Assembly (NCBI GenBank): GCA_963680875.1
Contig: OY804575.1
Location: forward strand, 107,969,005 to 108,033,004
DNA length: 64,000 nucleotides
Reading direction: 5' to 3'
From: Bathymodiolus brooksi
Lineage: Eukaryota > Mollusca > Bivalvia > Mytilida > Modiolidae
The notes beneath the pieces are model-generated. The model saw nothing but the letters and a program-made list of their open reading frames with translations. It did no database searches and was not told the origin of the DNA. Shown in pieces: positions 36,055 through 46,514 of this stretch. Both the position numbers and the translations under genes were made by a program. How positions within the stretch are numbered: the first letter of the stretch is position 1; each line of letters starts with the position of its first letter.

Positions 36055-36107
36055 CCTCCCTCCACCACCAGCAGCAGCAGCCACCACCACTACCCCCAGC
36101 AACAGCA
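36055..36107 (+). repeat. Low-complexity CCACCA/GCAGCA microsatellite
   Basis: CTCC, CCACCA, GCAGCAGCAG and CCACCACCAC runs directly abut the inner edge of the right inverted arm. Confidence 0.8.
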
Positions 36108-36245
36108 AATTCCTATACAACTGTATATCAGATAAAAAAGGAAAAACCTAATTGGAATCAAGTTTCACCAGAAAATAACAGTGTAAAAACATTAGGGAGA
36201 CAATAGGATAGGATGCTGCATCGAGAATGGATTGATGCAACCGGA

Positions 36246-36282
<37 letters not shown>

Positions 36283-38722
36283 AAATAACGCGAATGTGGG
36301 TAGGGTACGTTAAATATGTATACAGTTCTTTATTTATCTTACAAAAGTGAATATTAAATGACGTTAGAAAAAAACGTGAATTTCTTTCAATTTAAATACA
36401 ACATTTTAAATATAGTCCATTGAAATGGGTGGGTTATTGATTTTTCAATTGGTTTGATCCAGTTTACACATCACATCCATATCAGAACTGTAATTGTTCA
36501 TGCCTCAACGCGTTTCGACAAGTTTAAACATGATCGGATTAAAAGGTTATTATGATGTTTGTTGATAGGTAAATAAGTCATTCGCTAACAGACGATATTT
36601 AAATTATTGAAAGGAAATAACCATGTGTATATAATACAACCACCTGTTTGAACACATTCATTAAATAGCGAAACACGTTAATAATATTAAATATATGTAT
36701 ATCTTGATATAACCATTTGATGCGACAAGATAAAGCTATATAACATTGCAATCAAGGCCGATTATTACAGGAAGAGTTTGAAGATACCAAAGAGGTAATC
36801 AAAATCGAAGGACAGACAACACAATGGGCAAAGAAAAATGGACAAACAGCGATTGACAAAAGAATAAACAGAAAACTAAAGATCGAGTAACACGAATCTA
36901 AATAAAACCTGGGGGTGTACTCAGGTGCTCTGGAAGAGTTAGCGGTTTCTGCACCACTAGTGGCACCCATCGTGTTACCATAGTTACGAACTCGGTGATA
37001 AGCCATTAATTGAGTTTAAACATATTTTATTGTCATAAATGTACAATTAGAAACAAGTTCTATCAACTTAGTATATCCGCTCTATACAATAATGTTATGC
37101 ACATTAATGAGGAAAGGACCGGGAAGTGCTCACGACAAGTGGAACATATCTGTGGTCATTTGTGACACAGTTATTCCGTAACGGTTAACCGAGTCATGGT
37201 GGCGAGCGAAAAACTTCAACTCAACCAATAGGAAACTCTTGGTATAGTAGCTTCCTTGTTATAAATATAGTCCAAATCCTTAACATTTCAAATTTATACA
37301 TGTCTGATTTGAAAAATAATACTATAATATAAAAACTACTACTAATAACTAAGTTGTCGTTCAGTGTGCTCTAGATGGTAGAACACCCAAAAAAAATAAA
37401 AAATAAGTAAAAGTTCATGTTAGGCCTCCTTGAAGACAGTAATCCATGGTTGTGTAATTATTGATGGCGCTCCCCATGAAAATAAACAAATAGCGGGAAA
37501 GGGTTCCTGAGCTATCAATTTTACAATGACAAATCCTGTAAAATAAACGTCATTTGGTTTCACCCGAGTAAATATAGCTAAACCGTGTAAGGAATGCAGC
37601 AGACGCCACGCGACTTTTACGAAAGGACATTTTAAATATCTTGGTTTTCCGATAACAGAAAATCAATAGATTTAGCAGACGAAAAGTTTGTCAAAAATAT
37701 AACGCTAATTAATTTCTTCAAAAGAAAATTCTTATTGGAATTCGAAAGAATATTGACAGTTACAACACACGTGTACAAAAATATCTGTATTTTTTTCTCC
37801 ACATAATCAGCATATTTTAACATTAGAGTCTGGTACGGTTGAAATCAATTTAGCAATACCTGGTATCGATTTGTTTGTGTATTATGTTTATATTTAAATC
37901 ACCTAGAGTTCACCGGAGGGTATATGTGTATTAAATACATTCATGTTTCAACTTGTCTGATCATTGGGGGTTAATATCTTTTTGATTACTTCATGTATCG
38001 AATACCCACTTCACTGGCACGCGTGTGAATAATTAAACGCGGGGCCTCTTTAGAAAAACCAATATAAAATTTAAGGGTTGCCTAATAGACCGTAATAAAA
38101 AATACATCTTATAAAATCATACAATTTGTCGTTTTACACGAAGATTGAACATCTGGTTTTTTTCATAGGTGTATTGACCTTCAACCCATTATTGGGGGGA
38201 GGGACTTTTATAACCTTAGAAAAACAGTATGAGTTTTTAAGTTCATGATTGATTTTTATGGTATGGTAATATATTCATTGTGTAATTGTTTGCATTAAAG
38301 TATGCATAATTATTGGTAATTAAAACACGGTGTTAAAACCCATATGAATGGTACAATACTTAGAATAATAGAATAATAATGAGAGGTCCTTAATTAAACA
38401 ACACAAAATTATGTAAATTTACTCGGTTTGGAATACTTCATTATCGCTTGAGACAGGTGTTCATGTGAAGAGCCGTAATTAGTCAAGACTATTGTGCATC
38501 GTCTTATCAATAATGCTTAGAAAATGTACTTGGCGTTTTGTTATAATGTAAAGCCCCGTATGATGAATAACATTTTATATACGAAAAAACCAAACAAACA
38601 AAAGAACATAGAAAATGCAGTCATATATTGCATACACATACCACTGAGTCAATTAATCACGGCTGACTGCACAATTCAGGAGGGGAAAATGGTTTAGCAT
38701 AGAGGGTAATAGCGCTATAGTG
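36108..38722. repeat. Right arm of 7.8-kb inverted repeat
   Basis: Reverse complement of 30956-33573 with scattered point differences and small indels, for example a pure A33 run at 36248-36280 where the left arm has a T-rich tract broken by Gs. It ends GGGTAATAGCGCTATAGTG. The two outer ends carry CACTATAG at the tips. No matching target-site duplication was found outside. Confidence 0.9.
36750..37240 (-). mobile_element. RT-family end and tail inside right arm
   Basis: Mirror image of 32440-32935, including the same split by non-tail DNA. Confidence 0.7.
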
Positions 38723-38756
38723 AAAAAAATTGCACAAAACACTTTTAAACTCAACA

Positions 38757-38947
38757 ATGAACAATGATTTATGTATTTCACAAACGTATTCCAACAATAA
38801 TGTCAAAACTTCAAGACTTCACGACACGCAAATTGTCATGAATAAAGGTGAAATTAATACAAGGGAAAGTAACGAGAACGAAGACGTTCATAAATTTAAT
38901 GAGTCAGTGGTTTCGAAAAATTGCTGTTTTAAGGTTACATTTGTACC
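38757..38947 (+). other. Short open segment of unknown nature
   Basis: An open frame starting TMNNDLCISQTYSNNNVKTS and ending ENEDVHKFNESVVSKNCCFK has a less AT-biased, charged composition than its surroundings and could end at a donor AAG/GTTACA. It sits just outside the right arm. It could be an exon or chance; no family recognised. Confidence 0.2.
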
Positions 38948-39114
38948 TTTTTGAGTGATTTGTAATTATAGAGTGTGAAAGAACTGATAAATATACACAT
39001 TTCTTCACCAAAAAAATATCTACGTGTAATTCATTAAATTATATTCACAATGACAGGTACTGCAATCGGAAAAAGCTTTCACATTCTTCCGAGAAATGCT
39101 CAATAATTATTTAA

Positions 39115-39460
39115 CTATCCGTCAGATGCTAAATCTTCTATGTTAAAATGTTTGCTTGTTCTTTGAACATTCTGACAATACCTTTGTTGTGTCAACAATT
39201 TATTTTGTTTAATGTTCTTACAGCCTTTTTGTAATTGAAGTTGTAATTTGAAAAATCTACGAAATTTCACTTTCAAGAGCTCTAACAAAAAAAATGCACC
39301 ATGGGAAAATTCTACGACAGGGCTTAAATGATAATATAATGTATACCTAATCATTTTGCAAAATATCAGCCGTGAGGTATGTCGGTCCATTAAACTCGGA
39401 AAGTACGCGTCTTTTTCTAGAATCGTTCCCATACTATTATCTTCATATTTCCCATGCAAG
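39115..39460 (-). other. Unrecognised open frame
   Basis: 114 codons open on the minus strand with no domain, signal or acceptable context recognised. It lies next to a duplicated block (39480-39760) that recurs at 50.9 kb without the frame. Probably chance. Confidence 0.15.
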
Positions 39461-39479
39461 AAAAACGGAAAGGAAAAAT

Positions 39480-39760
39480 AATTTGAGTATAATTTTCTTA
39501 AAATTTATGCATATTTGAAACTTGTAGAAAATCAGAGCTTAATTTCATAGCAAATAAAACATTCACAAGTCGCTACAACATTTTTTTTTTCGCTAAACTT
39601 TGTATGGAATGGGCACTTTTGAGCGCCTTAAAGAGAAGTCGGAAATGTGCAATCGATGTATTGTTTTATTCTCTGTTTATGAACAAATCAGTCTATTGGG
39701 TGGTTCTAATATTTCAGGATGGTTGCTTATAATAAAATTTAAATAGATCCCTAGCAATTT
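39480..39760. repeat. Segmental duplication block P1 (partner 50890-51205)
   Basis: TTGAGCGCCTTAAAGAGAAG, AAATCAGTCTATTGGGTGG and ATATTTCAGGATGGTTGCT recur in the same order at 50.9-51.2 kb. In the partner the leader-exon copy follows immediately; here later insertions intervene. Confidence 0.7.
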
Positions 39761-39965
39761 GCATATTTCACAGTGTGTGAATTTAACAGTAGACAAATGG
39801 CCCATAGTCTGTGTTAAAATCATGCAGGTTTTTGTAAAATTATCTTAATGTTTTAGGCAAATTACTACAAAAACTGGTAATTTCAGACAAATGTGATTTT
39901 GTAGTGATTGATATTTGTACTTTTGATTTAGATATTCTGACCAAGTTATTTCTAGAGTAGAAGAA

Positions 39966-40036
39966 ATGAGCAGCCATCACATTTCAACGAAACGGATGAA
40001 ACTGGAGAAATCGAGTTCATTTGTGAACCCATTTGA
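39966..40036 (+). CDS. Candidate small gene, exon 1
   Basis: A 71-nt coding exon begins MSSHHISTKRMKLEKSSSFV and NPF, ends in phase 2 at donor GTATGT and is preceded by an acceptor-like TTATTTCTAG, so it may itself be an internal exon. The next two exons join it in frame. No known domain; basic N-terminus. A Harbinger-like MITE (40083) and a hAT element (40540) occupy the intron. Confidence 0.4.
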
Positions 40037-40082
40037 GTATGTTCATTTTGTTAAAGATTAGACATATTCTACATTATGTTTA

Positions 40083-40350
40083 GGGACCGACCATTTAACT
40101 TGAAGGGGGGGGGGGGGGGGGGTTATGGTTTTTTGTTTCGTTCAGAATTTTTTTTTCGGACATCACGAGAGTTAGAATATATATTTTTTTTCCAGAATTC
40201 CACATTAGTTTATATGACAAAAACTCTGAATCAGATTATTTTTTTTTCTCCACCAAAATCAGAATATTTTTTTCAGCAACATTGGGAATCAGAATATTTT
40301 TTTAGAAAAAAACCATAACCCCCACCCCTTCAAGTTAAATGGTCGCTCCC
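40083..40350. mobile_element. Harbinger-like MITE, copy 2
   Basis: TIRs GGGACCGACCATTTAACTT and the complement of GGGAGCGACCATTTAACTT, with a 3-bp TTA target duplication (40080-40082, 40351-40353). Relative to the 2.4-kb copy it is inverted; both share the interior AACATTGGGAATCAGAATAT. The 80-codon open frame is an accident of the MITE. Confidence 0.85.
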
Positions 40351-40539
40351 TTATAGGTAACATTGTCAATATTGTTCAACACAGTCACTTGTATAACAGT
40401 TTCCTATTAATTATTGTGGCTTGCATAGTGATACTACTAGTAGCTATATTATATAGGGATCATGTTGGCTTCTGCGTCATCGTTACATTTTCATCAATCC
40501 ACAAGCTGAAATGGCCAGTCCTCCTTAGCTACTTACGGG

Positions 40540-41745
40540 CAGACATGGGGTAATCGTAATTTGTAATTGTAATCAGTTGTAATCGATTACATTTTTTCAT
40601 GTAATCGGATGTATTCTGTAATCGGCCATTTTTTAGATTACATGTAATCGTAATGTAATCGATTACATTCATTTTGACCCTGTAATCATGATTACTTTCT
40701 GATTACATTTAGATTACTTTTCATCATTTTGACTTATTTTTTCTTAGCTGAAACATATACATGTATCTCCTTAGATATTTAATGTATGATTTATGTAAAT
40801 GAATTTTCTTCATGGAATTTATTTAACAAATAATGTAGGATGGTTTACTAGAAAACATATAAAGTTTATTGACATCTAAATAAAAAAATATGTTATGAAA
40901 TTTAAAAAAAAACTCTATTAAAATAAAGTGGCAATCACAACATGATCAAAGGATATTCTTCTATGTTTAAGTACAAAAAAAATATTAAGTATGGCTTCAA
41001 AGACTTGATATCCAAACAAATAATATCTCAATTTCAATGGGGTTTAAAAATTTCAGTGAAAACAGCTCTAAAATTTTAAATTATATTATATTAAACCTAT
41101 TTACATAAATTAAAGATTTAGTTTTCATATTTAGACTGAAAAATTATGCATATTTTTAAGCAAATGTTTAGAATCAGAATGACTTGGTTTTTTTTTATGA
41201 AAAAAGGAAAATGAGAATTGCTATTTATAATTTACAACGTAAATGATATATTTATTAATTAACCATAAAATTTTATCTTATAATGGGTAATTATAAAATC
41301 ATAAACTCGGCCAATATAAAAAAAACTAAGCCAATATCGATATTGGTTTAGTTTTTTTATATTGGCCGAGTTTATGATGTTATATTGTAAAGACAGTTTA
41401 GGTTGTATTGACAACAGTAATATAGAGTTAATTAATCATGTATCTTATTGCATGTAATGATCACATTAAAACTGAATTGTAATTCATTGTTCTGAGTAAG
41501 AAATACATTAAAAAAGGAGATATTGGATAGATGCATATGAGACAAAATTATAACATAAAACACTAATATTGATTGTCATGACATTAAATGTAATCAGTAA
41601 TGTAATCGATTACATTTACAAAGTAATTGTAATTTATTCGATTACATATGAAAATTGATGTAATCGTAATGTAATGTAATCATGAAAATTGCAAAGTAAT
41701 TGTAATGTAATCGATTACATTTGAAAGTAATTGACCCCAAGTCTG
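40540..41745. mobile_element. Non-autonomous hAT element, 1206 bp, rich in TGTAATCGATTACA
   Basis: It is flanked by a perfect 8-bp duplication CTTACGGG (40532-40539 and 41746-41753) and bounded by CAGACATGGGGT and the complement of CAGACTTGGGGT. Eight-base duplication plus CAG-starting short TIRs are the hAT signature. Both subterminal regions (about 40550-40700 and 41580-41735) carry many GTAATCGATTACA and TGTAAT/ATTACA units, likely transposase-binding repeats. A palindrome at 41293-41385 lies near its middle. No transposase ORF. Fresh target duplication suggests recent insertion. Confidence 0.92.
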
Positions 41746-41997
41746 CTTACGGGAATGAAACCAAACTGGGACAGAATTGATGTACGTCTGGCGCACCAAA
41801 TTTTTTCCTGGAACTTTGATGTAATTTTGTCTCTTTATATTGGGTTGTGTAGATGTGTGCTGGATACATGTATATAGATTTAATATTATTTTGAAAAGCT
41901 TTTTCGCTATACAGCTGCACATCAGAACCATATAACAAAATGTGTTTCGATATTATACACATACACTGTAATAAACAATTATTTGTTATTCTTACAG

Positions 41998-42078
41998 TCT
42001 CTCAATAGATATTACTGAAGAGGGCAGTGATGATTCTGACGATGAAGATTTTGAACCTAGCCTCAACTTCACTCTAAG
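41998..42078 (+). CDS. Candidate small gene, exon 2 (acidic)
   Basis: 81 nt between acceptor TATTCTTACAG and donor CTAAG/GTTTGT. It encodes LSIDITEEGSDDSDDEDFEP and SLNFTL, a strongly acidic stretch with Ser between Asp/Glu (CK2-type). It enters in phase 2 (GA+T=Asp) and leaves in phase 2. Such a composition is unlikely in random AT-rich DNA. Confidence 0.5.
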
Positions 42079-42176
42079 GTTTGTCATGTTAATTTCATAT
42101 GCTTCAGTTGTAACTTACATACTTGAAATTTTGTCCTAATAACAGAACCATGCATGATCATATGTCATGGGAGCTT

Positions 42177-42260
42177 TATTATACCCCCACTCCACTGGAA
42201 GGGGGGGTATACTGTTTTACCTCTGTCCGTCCGTTCGTCCCAAGATGTTCATAGCATTTT
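42177..42260 (+). repeat. Start of a dispersed invertebrate-type repeat
   Basis: TTATTATACCCCCACTCCAC, then GGGGGGGTATACTG and CTGTCCGTCCGTTCGTCC. 'ATACCCCC...GGGGGTATAC' followed by CTGTCCGTCCG is a motif I recall from dispersed repeats of aquatic invertebrates. Confidence 0.5.
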
Positions 42261-42289
42261 GCTCAGTAATTATTAATGGCAGCAATCTG

Positions 42290-42580
42290 ATATTTGATCA
42301 TAGGCTTCAGAAGGGTCAATCGAAAGTCGCAAACCTGCTGTGTTGTCCATGGTCAAGTCCGGTAGAAGTCCCATCCGATGAAGGGAAAGACATCAACAAC
42401 AAATGAAGATCAGTTCTGATTTGGGTAACAGACACCCTGTAACCATTGACCAGCTCGTAATGCCTGCCGTAGAACTTCTTGAGGGATGACCACAACCTAA
42501 AATCTGTCTGCAAATCACTCAAATCCTTCATATAGTGAACTTGTAATGATATGTTTAGTTGCTCATTCACTATACATTCG
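42290..42580 (-). mobile_element. RT-family C-terminal fragment (minus)
   Basis: Open on the minus strand: SSLKKFYGRHYELVNGYRVS and VTQIRTDLHLLL match the LRKFYGRHHDLV end of the RT family. It lies in the putative intron between exons 2 and 3 of the small gene. Confidence 0.7.
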
Positions 42581-42681
42581 AGATATTCATTTTGAATTGA
42601 AAGTTAGGGCTCCATAGATCATAATCGCAATTCTATTGTTTTATTCTTGTGAATTACATTATATGTATTTTTCTACTTCAG

Positions 42682-42820
42682 GTGGCAGAGAAGTTACAAC
42701 AAAAAGACAGCTAGATGGTCTGTGCAGCCTGTTAAAGCTGACAAATCATATTCCTATGTTCCAAGACTATTAAGGGTCATCATTTGTATGAGACTGCAAG
42801 ATAATGAAGGAATGAATTAA
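42682..42820 (+). CDS. Candidate small gene, exon 3 with stop
   Basis: It starts after TTTTTCTACTTCAG. AG+G completes Arg and it continues WQRSYNKKTARWSVQPVKAD, KSYSYVPRLLRVIICMRLQD and NEGMN with TAA at 42818. Joined with exons 1-2 this gives a protein of about 96 residues, basic-acidic-basic. The sequence after the stop is also open (RVQLEVDDPRRISVHLAQIP), so the stop may be a lesion or this may not be the real terminal exon. Confidence 0.4.
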
Positions 42821-42989
42821 CGTGTGCAGTTGGAAGTAGATGATCCCAGAAGAATCTCGGTCCATCTTGCACAAATTCCACAACCTCCAACTCGGGATAA
42901 TATTGTAGCATCTCAGAAATCCAGATTTGAAGACCAAGACAAAACAATTTACTATATTGTCGCATAAAATAAATTTAGATTGTCACTCT

Positions 42990-43560
42990 TTCCTGGTCTA
43001 ACAGAAGTTCTGCACATTTAGAGCGGAAAAGTACCCAAGTCAGGATAATGGGCATTACAAATTGTCCAATGCACAATAATGATAGCACTCAGTGTGTTGG
43101 TCTAGTTAGTACAAACCAGGACAACTTTTTAGGACCTCACAAGAAACATATCTGCCAAGTTTGGTTAAATTCTGTTCGGCTGTTCTCCAGAAGAAGATGA
43201 AAATGTTGTTTCCCATAGGGTTTCAATGCAAACTTTGACCTCCGCTGGTGGCCATTTTGAATTTTCAAATGGCGCAAACAGTAACAACACATGTTAAAGA
43301 CATTCATAGGAACATATATACCAGATTTCAATTCAATTCCTTCAGCGGTTCTTGAGAAGAAGTTTCTTGAAAATCGACCAATCAGAATTTTCAAAGTCAA
43401 ATGGTGGCCATGTTTTTTGACGAATCTGCACAAAAGTATCGACTCTTGTGTAGGACCTCATAGAAAACATCTCTGCCAAGTATGGTTTTGAATTATATAA
43501 AAGACTGTCAGTCCATTTTAGAAGAAGTTGTCAGTGCTGATAGAACAAAAAATAATAATA
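42990..43560. repeat. Dispersed repeat, internally repeated
   Basis: Three phrasings of one unit occur: GACCTCACAAGAAACATATC, ACATTCATAGGAACATATAT and GACCTCATAGAAAACATCTC, each followed by TGCCAAG-type and TTCTNGAAGAAG-type segments about 150-170 bp apart. It looks like a degenerate tandem of a noncoding repeat. Open frames here are not conserved between units. Confidence 0.5.
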
Positions 43561-43639
43561 AGATGGCAAAACTTTCAAATTAAATTTACAGTTCCAACTG
43601 ACCAACTTGTGAAATTAACAACTCATTAGGGTTGATTTA

Positions 43640-43790
43640 TTTTTTATTTTTGGTGTTTTAACGCCACTTTCAGCAATATTTCAGCTATATCATGGCGACC
43701 AGTTTTAGTGGAGGAGGAAGCCAGAGTACCCGGACAACCACCGACCATAGGGAAGCAAGTGGTAAACTTTATCATTAGGGTATATGGGAT
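43640..43790 (-). repeat. SINE 3' half
   Basis: GGTGTTTTAACGCCACTTTC, AGCAATATTTCAGCTATATC and ATGGCGACCAG..., ending GCAAGTGGTAAACTTTATCA. The tRNA head is absent. Confidence 0.75.
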
Positions 43791-43818
43791 AAAATACAAA
43801 ATATTTCATGAAAAAGTT

Positions 43819-44037
43819 TTAATTAAATCGTCTAGGAATGAAACCCTTGTATTGTCCATATAGATCAGGATACTTGTCCCTAATTTTCAAAGAACAACAG
43901 CTTGGGATCACACGTCTGACTCCAGCTCCAAGTTGGCCATGTGCCCAAATGGTATACTGGCGGTAGGCTGCATACCTATTGGATCTGTTGTAATCCTCTT
44001 CATGGGTCATCGGTTCGCAAATAGCCTTTTTCCTCAA
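43819..44037 (-). CDS. P2X7 C-terminal (P2RX7_C)-like exon or gene fragment
   Basis: The minus strand reads [60 protein letters not shown] and YKGF, then stop. 'RY-AYRQ---W--G-LG-G-RR-IPSC----IR-K-PD--G-Y-GF' is the characteristic end of the cytoplasmic ballast domain of P2X7 receptors, a Zn-binding module that also occurs alone in many invertebrate proteins. An upstream exon boundary is unclear; a perfect donor lies at 44054 but leaves too short an intron. The cysteine-rich N-terminal part of the domain was not found nearby, so this may be a terminal exon or an exon relic. Confidence 0.6.
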   Translation of the reverse strand: MRKKAICEPMTHEEDYNRSNRYAAYRQYTIWAHGQLGAGVRRVIPSCCSLKIRDKYPDLYGQYKGFIPRRFN

Positions 44038-44324
44038 CTTTTATAGAAACTTACCTCAATATCCATGCTGCAGCATCCGGGCTAGTGACATATAAATAGA
44101 TAAATAAATAGAGTTGGCCTCGCTCAGGTCAGTGCATAATTAATTAGCTTCCGGTAACGATGGTCAGCTTTTTTAGTCGAAAAAACAACGTTTCGGAGCG
44201 TATGCATCAATAATTCGGTGTTTAATCTTCATTTTATGAAGGTCAGTACGGAAATCGACAATAATTTTGGGTATTCAAAAATTACGCAGTTGGTAGACAA
44301 TATCCCTTTAATGTATACATTATT

Positions 44325-44530
44325 ATTTATAGAAGGTCTCTTTTTTATTTAAAAAAAAACAGGTTACAAGTTACAGATAAGATAGATACATAGTTTGTCA
44401 AAGACACCCAGCAAGTACACAAGTCTCGAATTTATAATTATTATACATATCTTAAATAGAAAAATGTATACCAAAAACTGCTTCAAATATGTCTGTCATT
44501 TTCAATTATGTTCCAAAAAATATTGCCGTG
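44325..44530. repeat. Segmental duplication block P2 (partner 51405-51620)
   Basis: GTCAAAGACACCCAGCAAG, CGAATTTATAATTATTATAC and TCAATTATGTTCCAAAAAA recur in order at 51.4-51.6 kb. The Penelope-like element begins right at the divergence point. Confidence 0.75.
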
Positions 44531-46150
44531 GAAGTCTTTTTCGGCCACATAGACGATAAGACCATGGAGTACCTTACTGCAGAGGATCCCAAACCAGGTC
44601 GTTTCTATCTTCTGCCTAAAATTTACAAGGAAAACAACCCGGGGAGACCTATTGTGTCAGCTAATGGTCACCCAACTGAAAAGATATCGGAATTTATTGA
44701 TTTTCACCTTCGGCCGTTTGTTGAAAACCTTCCATCACACATCAAAGATACTACCGATTACTTGAAGAAAATGGAAAATTTAACCATTCCAGAAAATACC
44801 ACGCTTGTTACCATGGATGTAACTTCCCTTTACACGAACATTCCCCATGATGACGGAATTGCCGCATGCAGAAAAATATGGGAACAACGAACAGTTCAAG
44901 AACCTCCGACAGAATGTTTAGTGGAGATACTTACACTGGTTCTGAAAAACAACAATTTTACTTTTGACGGAAACCACTATCTTCAAATAAATGGGACAGC
45001 TATGGGAACTAAAATGGTATCCTACTATGCCAACATTTTTGGGGTGACCTAGATGAACGATTATTCCTCTCGTCACTTAAACAACCTTCATGGTTCCGAT
45101 TTATAGATGACATTGACATGAAGTGGATACATAGCGATAAAGAGCTTGATGAATTTGTCGAACATGCCAACAGTATCCATCCGTCTATGAAATTCACACA
45201 CGAAGTGTCAAAAACCAAAATGTCCTTCCTTGAAACTACCACCACGGTCAAGGAGGGCAACATGACAACTGATTTATACTCTAAACCCACAGACCAACAT
45301 CAATACCTTTCACCCAGTAATTGACATCCTAAGCACTGTTTTAAGAGTATCCCATTCAGCCAAGCCATTAGGGTAAAACGAATACGCTCCACTGTTGAAA
45401 CCACCAAGCAAAGACTAGGAGATTTACGCCATGATTTGAAGAGACGGGGATATAATGACAAAGTTATAGAGAGTGGGTTTTCAAAGGCCAGTGAAATTGA
45501 CAGAAATGACCTCCTGGAGTACAAAGAAAGAAAGATCAACAAACGGGTTCCCCTTGCTCTCACTTACCATCCCTCTTTAGAGAAAATTTCAGGCATTATC
45601 CGTCATTATTGGAAAGAAATTCAAAAAAGTGAAACGCTGACCAAGTTGTTCCCTGAACCACCTGTTGTAGCGTTCCGGCGACCTAAAAGCACTAAGGATA
45701 CACTGGTCAGAGCTGCGGTATCTAGACCTTCATCGACGGTCGGCCAGAGTAAACCATGTGGTGACAAGCGTTGCAAGTGCTGTCTCCAATTGCAACACGC
45801 ACAAGTGTTCCATAGCAAGACGACAGGAAAGGAGTATAAGATCTTTTGCAATGTCAATCGCAAAACGCCTAATGTGGCTTACCTCCTTAACTCTCATCTC
45901 TGCGGGTCGCAATGCGTAGGAGAAAGTGTCCAACCATTCAACAAAAGAATGAATGGACACAGAAGTGACCATACAAAAAAGACGCTCTTGCCCGTGAGTC
46001 AACACTGTGTCGCCGGGGCACTCATTGGATGACTCTGTCAGATCCAAAATTGATATCATTGACCACAATCCAAGTTGGAAAGAGAATCAAAGAAATAAAA
46101 GAGAGAGTTTTTAGATCCGCGAGTTACAAATATTACATCCGGAGGGCATA
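44489..46150 (+). mobile_element. Penelope-like element: RT plus degenerate GIY-YIG domain
   Basis: The RT part reads [44 protein letters not shown] and FRFIDDID. After DLYSKPTDQHQYLSPSN comes the linker to CGDKRCKCC and YKIFCNVNRKTPNVAYLLNS, then CGSQCVGESVQPFNKRMNGH. The RT-linker-CCHC-GIY-YIG order is diagnostic of Penelope-like elements. Breaks: frame change near 45045, stop at 45322, frame change and stop near 46010-46030, and a further stop before IRELQILHPEGINKKA. In the endonuclease, GIY and YVG motifs are altered (AYLL, QCVG). The N-terminus is missing. Confidence 0.9.
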
Positions 46151-46514
46151 AACAAAAAGGCCTAAATCTTTTGTTCTTTAACTTTTTAACCAGTGCCTGG
46201 TCCTTAGCTAGTTGGTTAATTTCATGATTACATTTCCTCATTCTTTTCATATTGTTTATAAATTAGTGTACATATATATTTGAATAATATAAAGTATAAA
46301 GTTCAAGATTATAATTTACGGCACGATAACTGATGGTCACGTGACTATTTTTTCAAATCAGATTACAGACGCTGATCAAGCTTGTCGGTCAAGCGAAATA
46401 TCCGTCAACTTGATTATAATTATAGTCTTTTTGTAGACTTATAGTTATTTTTGTTATATTTTAACATCTTGTTTTGGTGTTGTTGTGCTACATTTTAGAC
46501 GTTTATATATATAA

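Noticed and set aside
30956..38722. Polinton/Maverick element
   Set aside because: Long TIRs would fit, but no polymerase B, integrase, capsid or protease motifs were found in the core.
30956..38722. CACTA-type transposon based on CACTATAG tips
   Set aside because: No 2-3-bp target duplication and no transposase; CACTA match is short.
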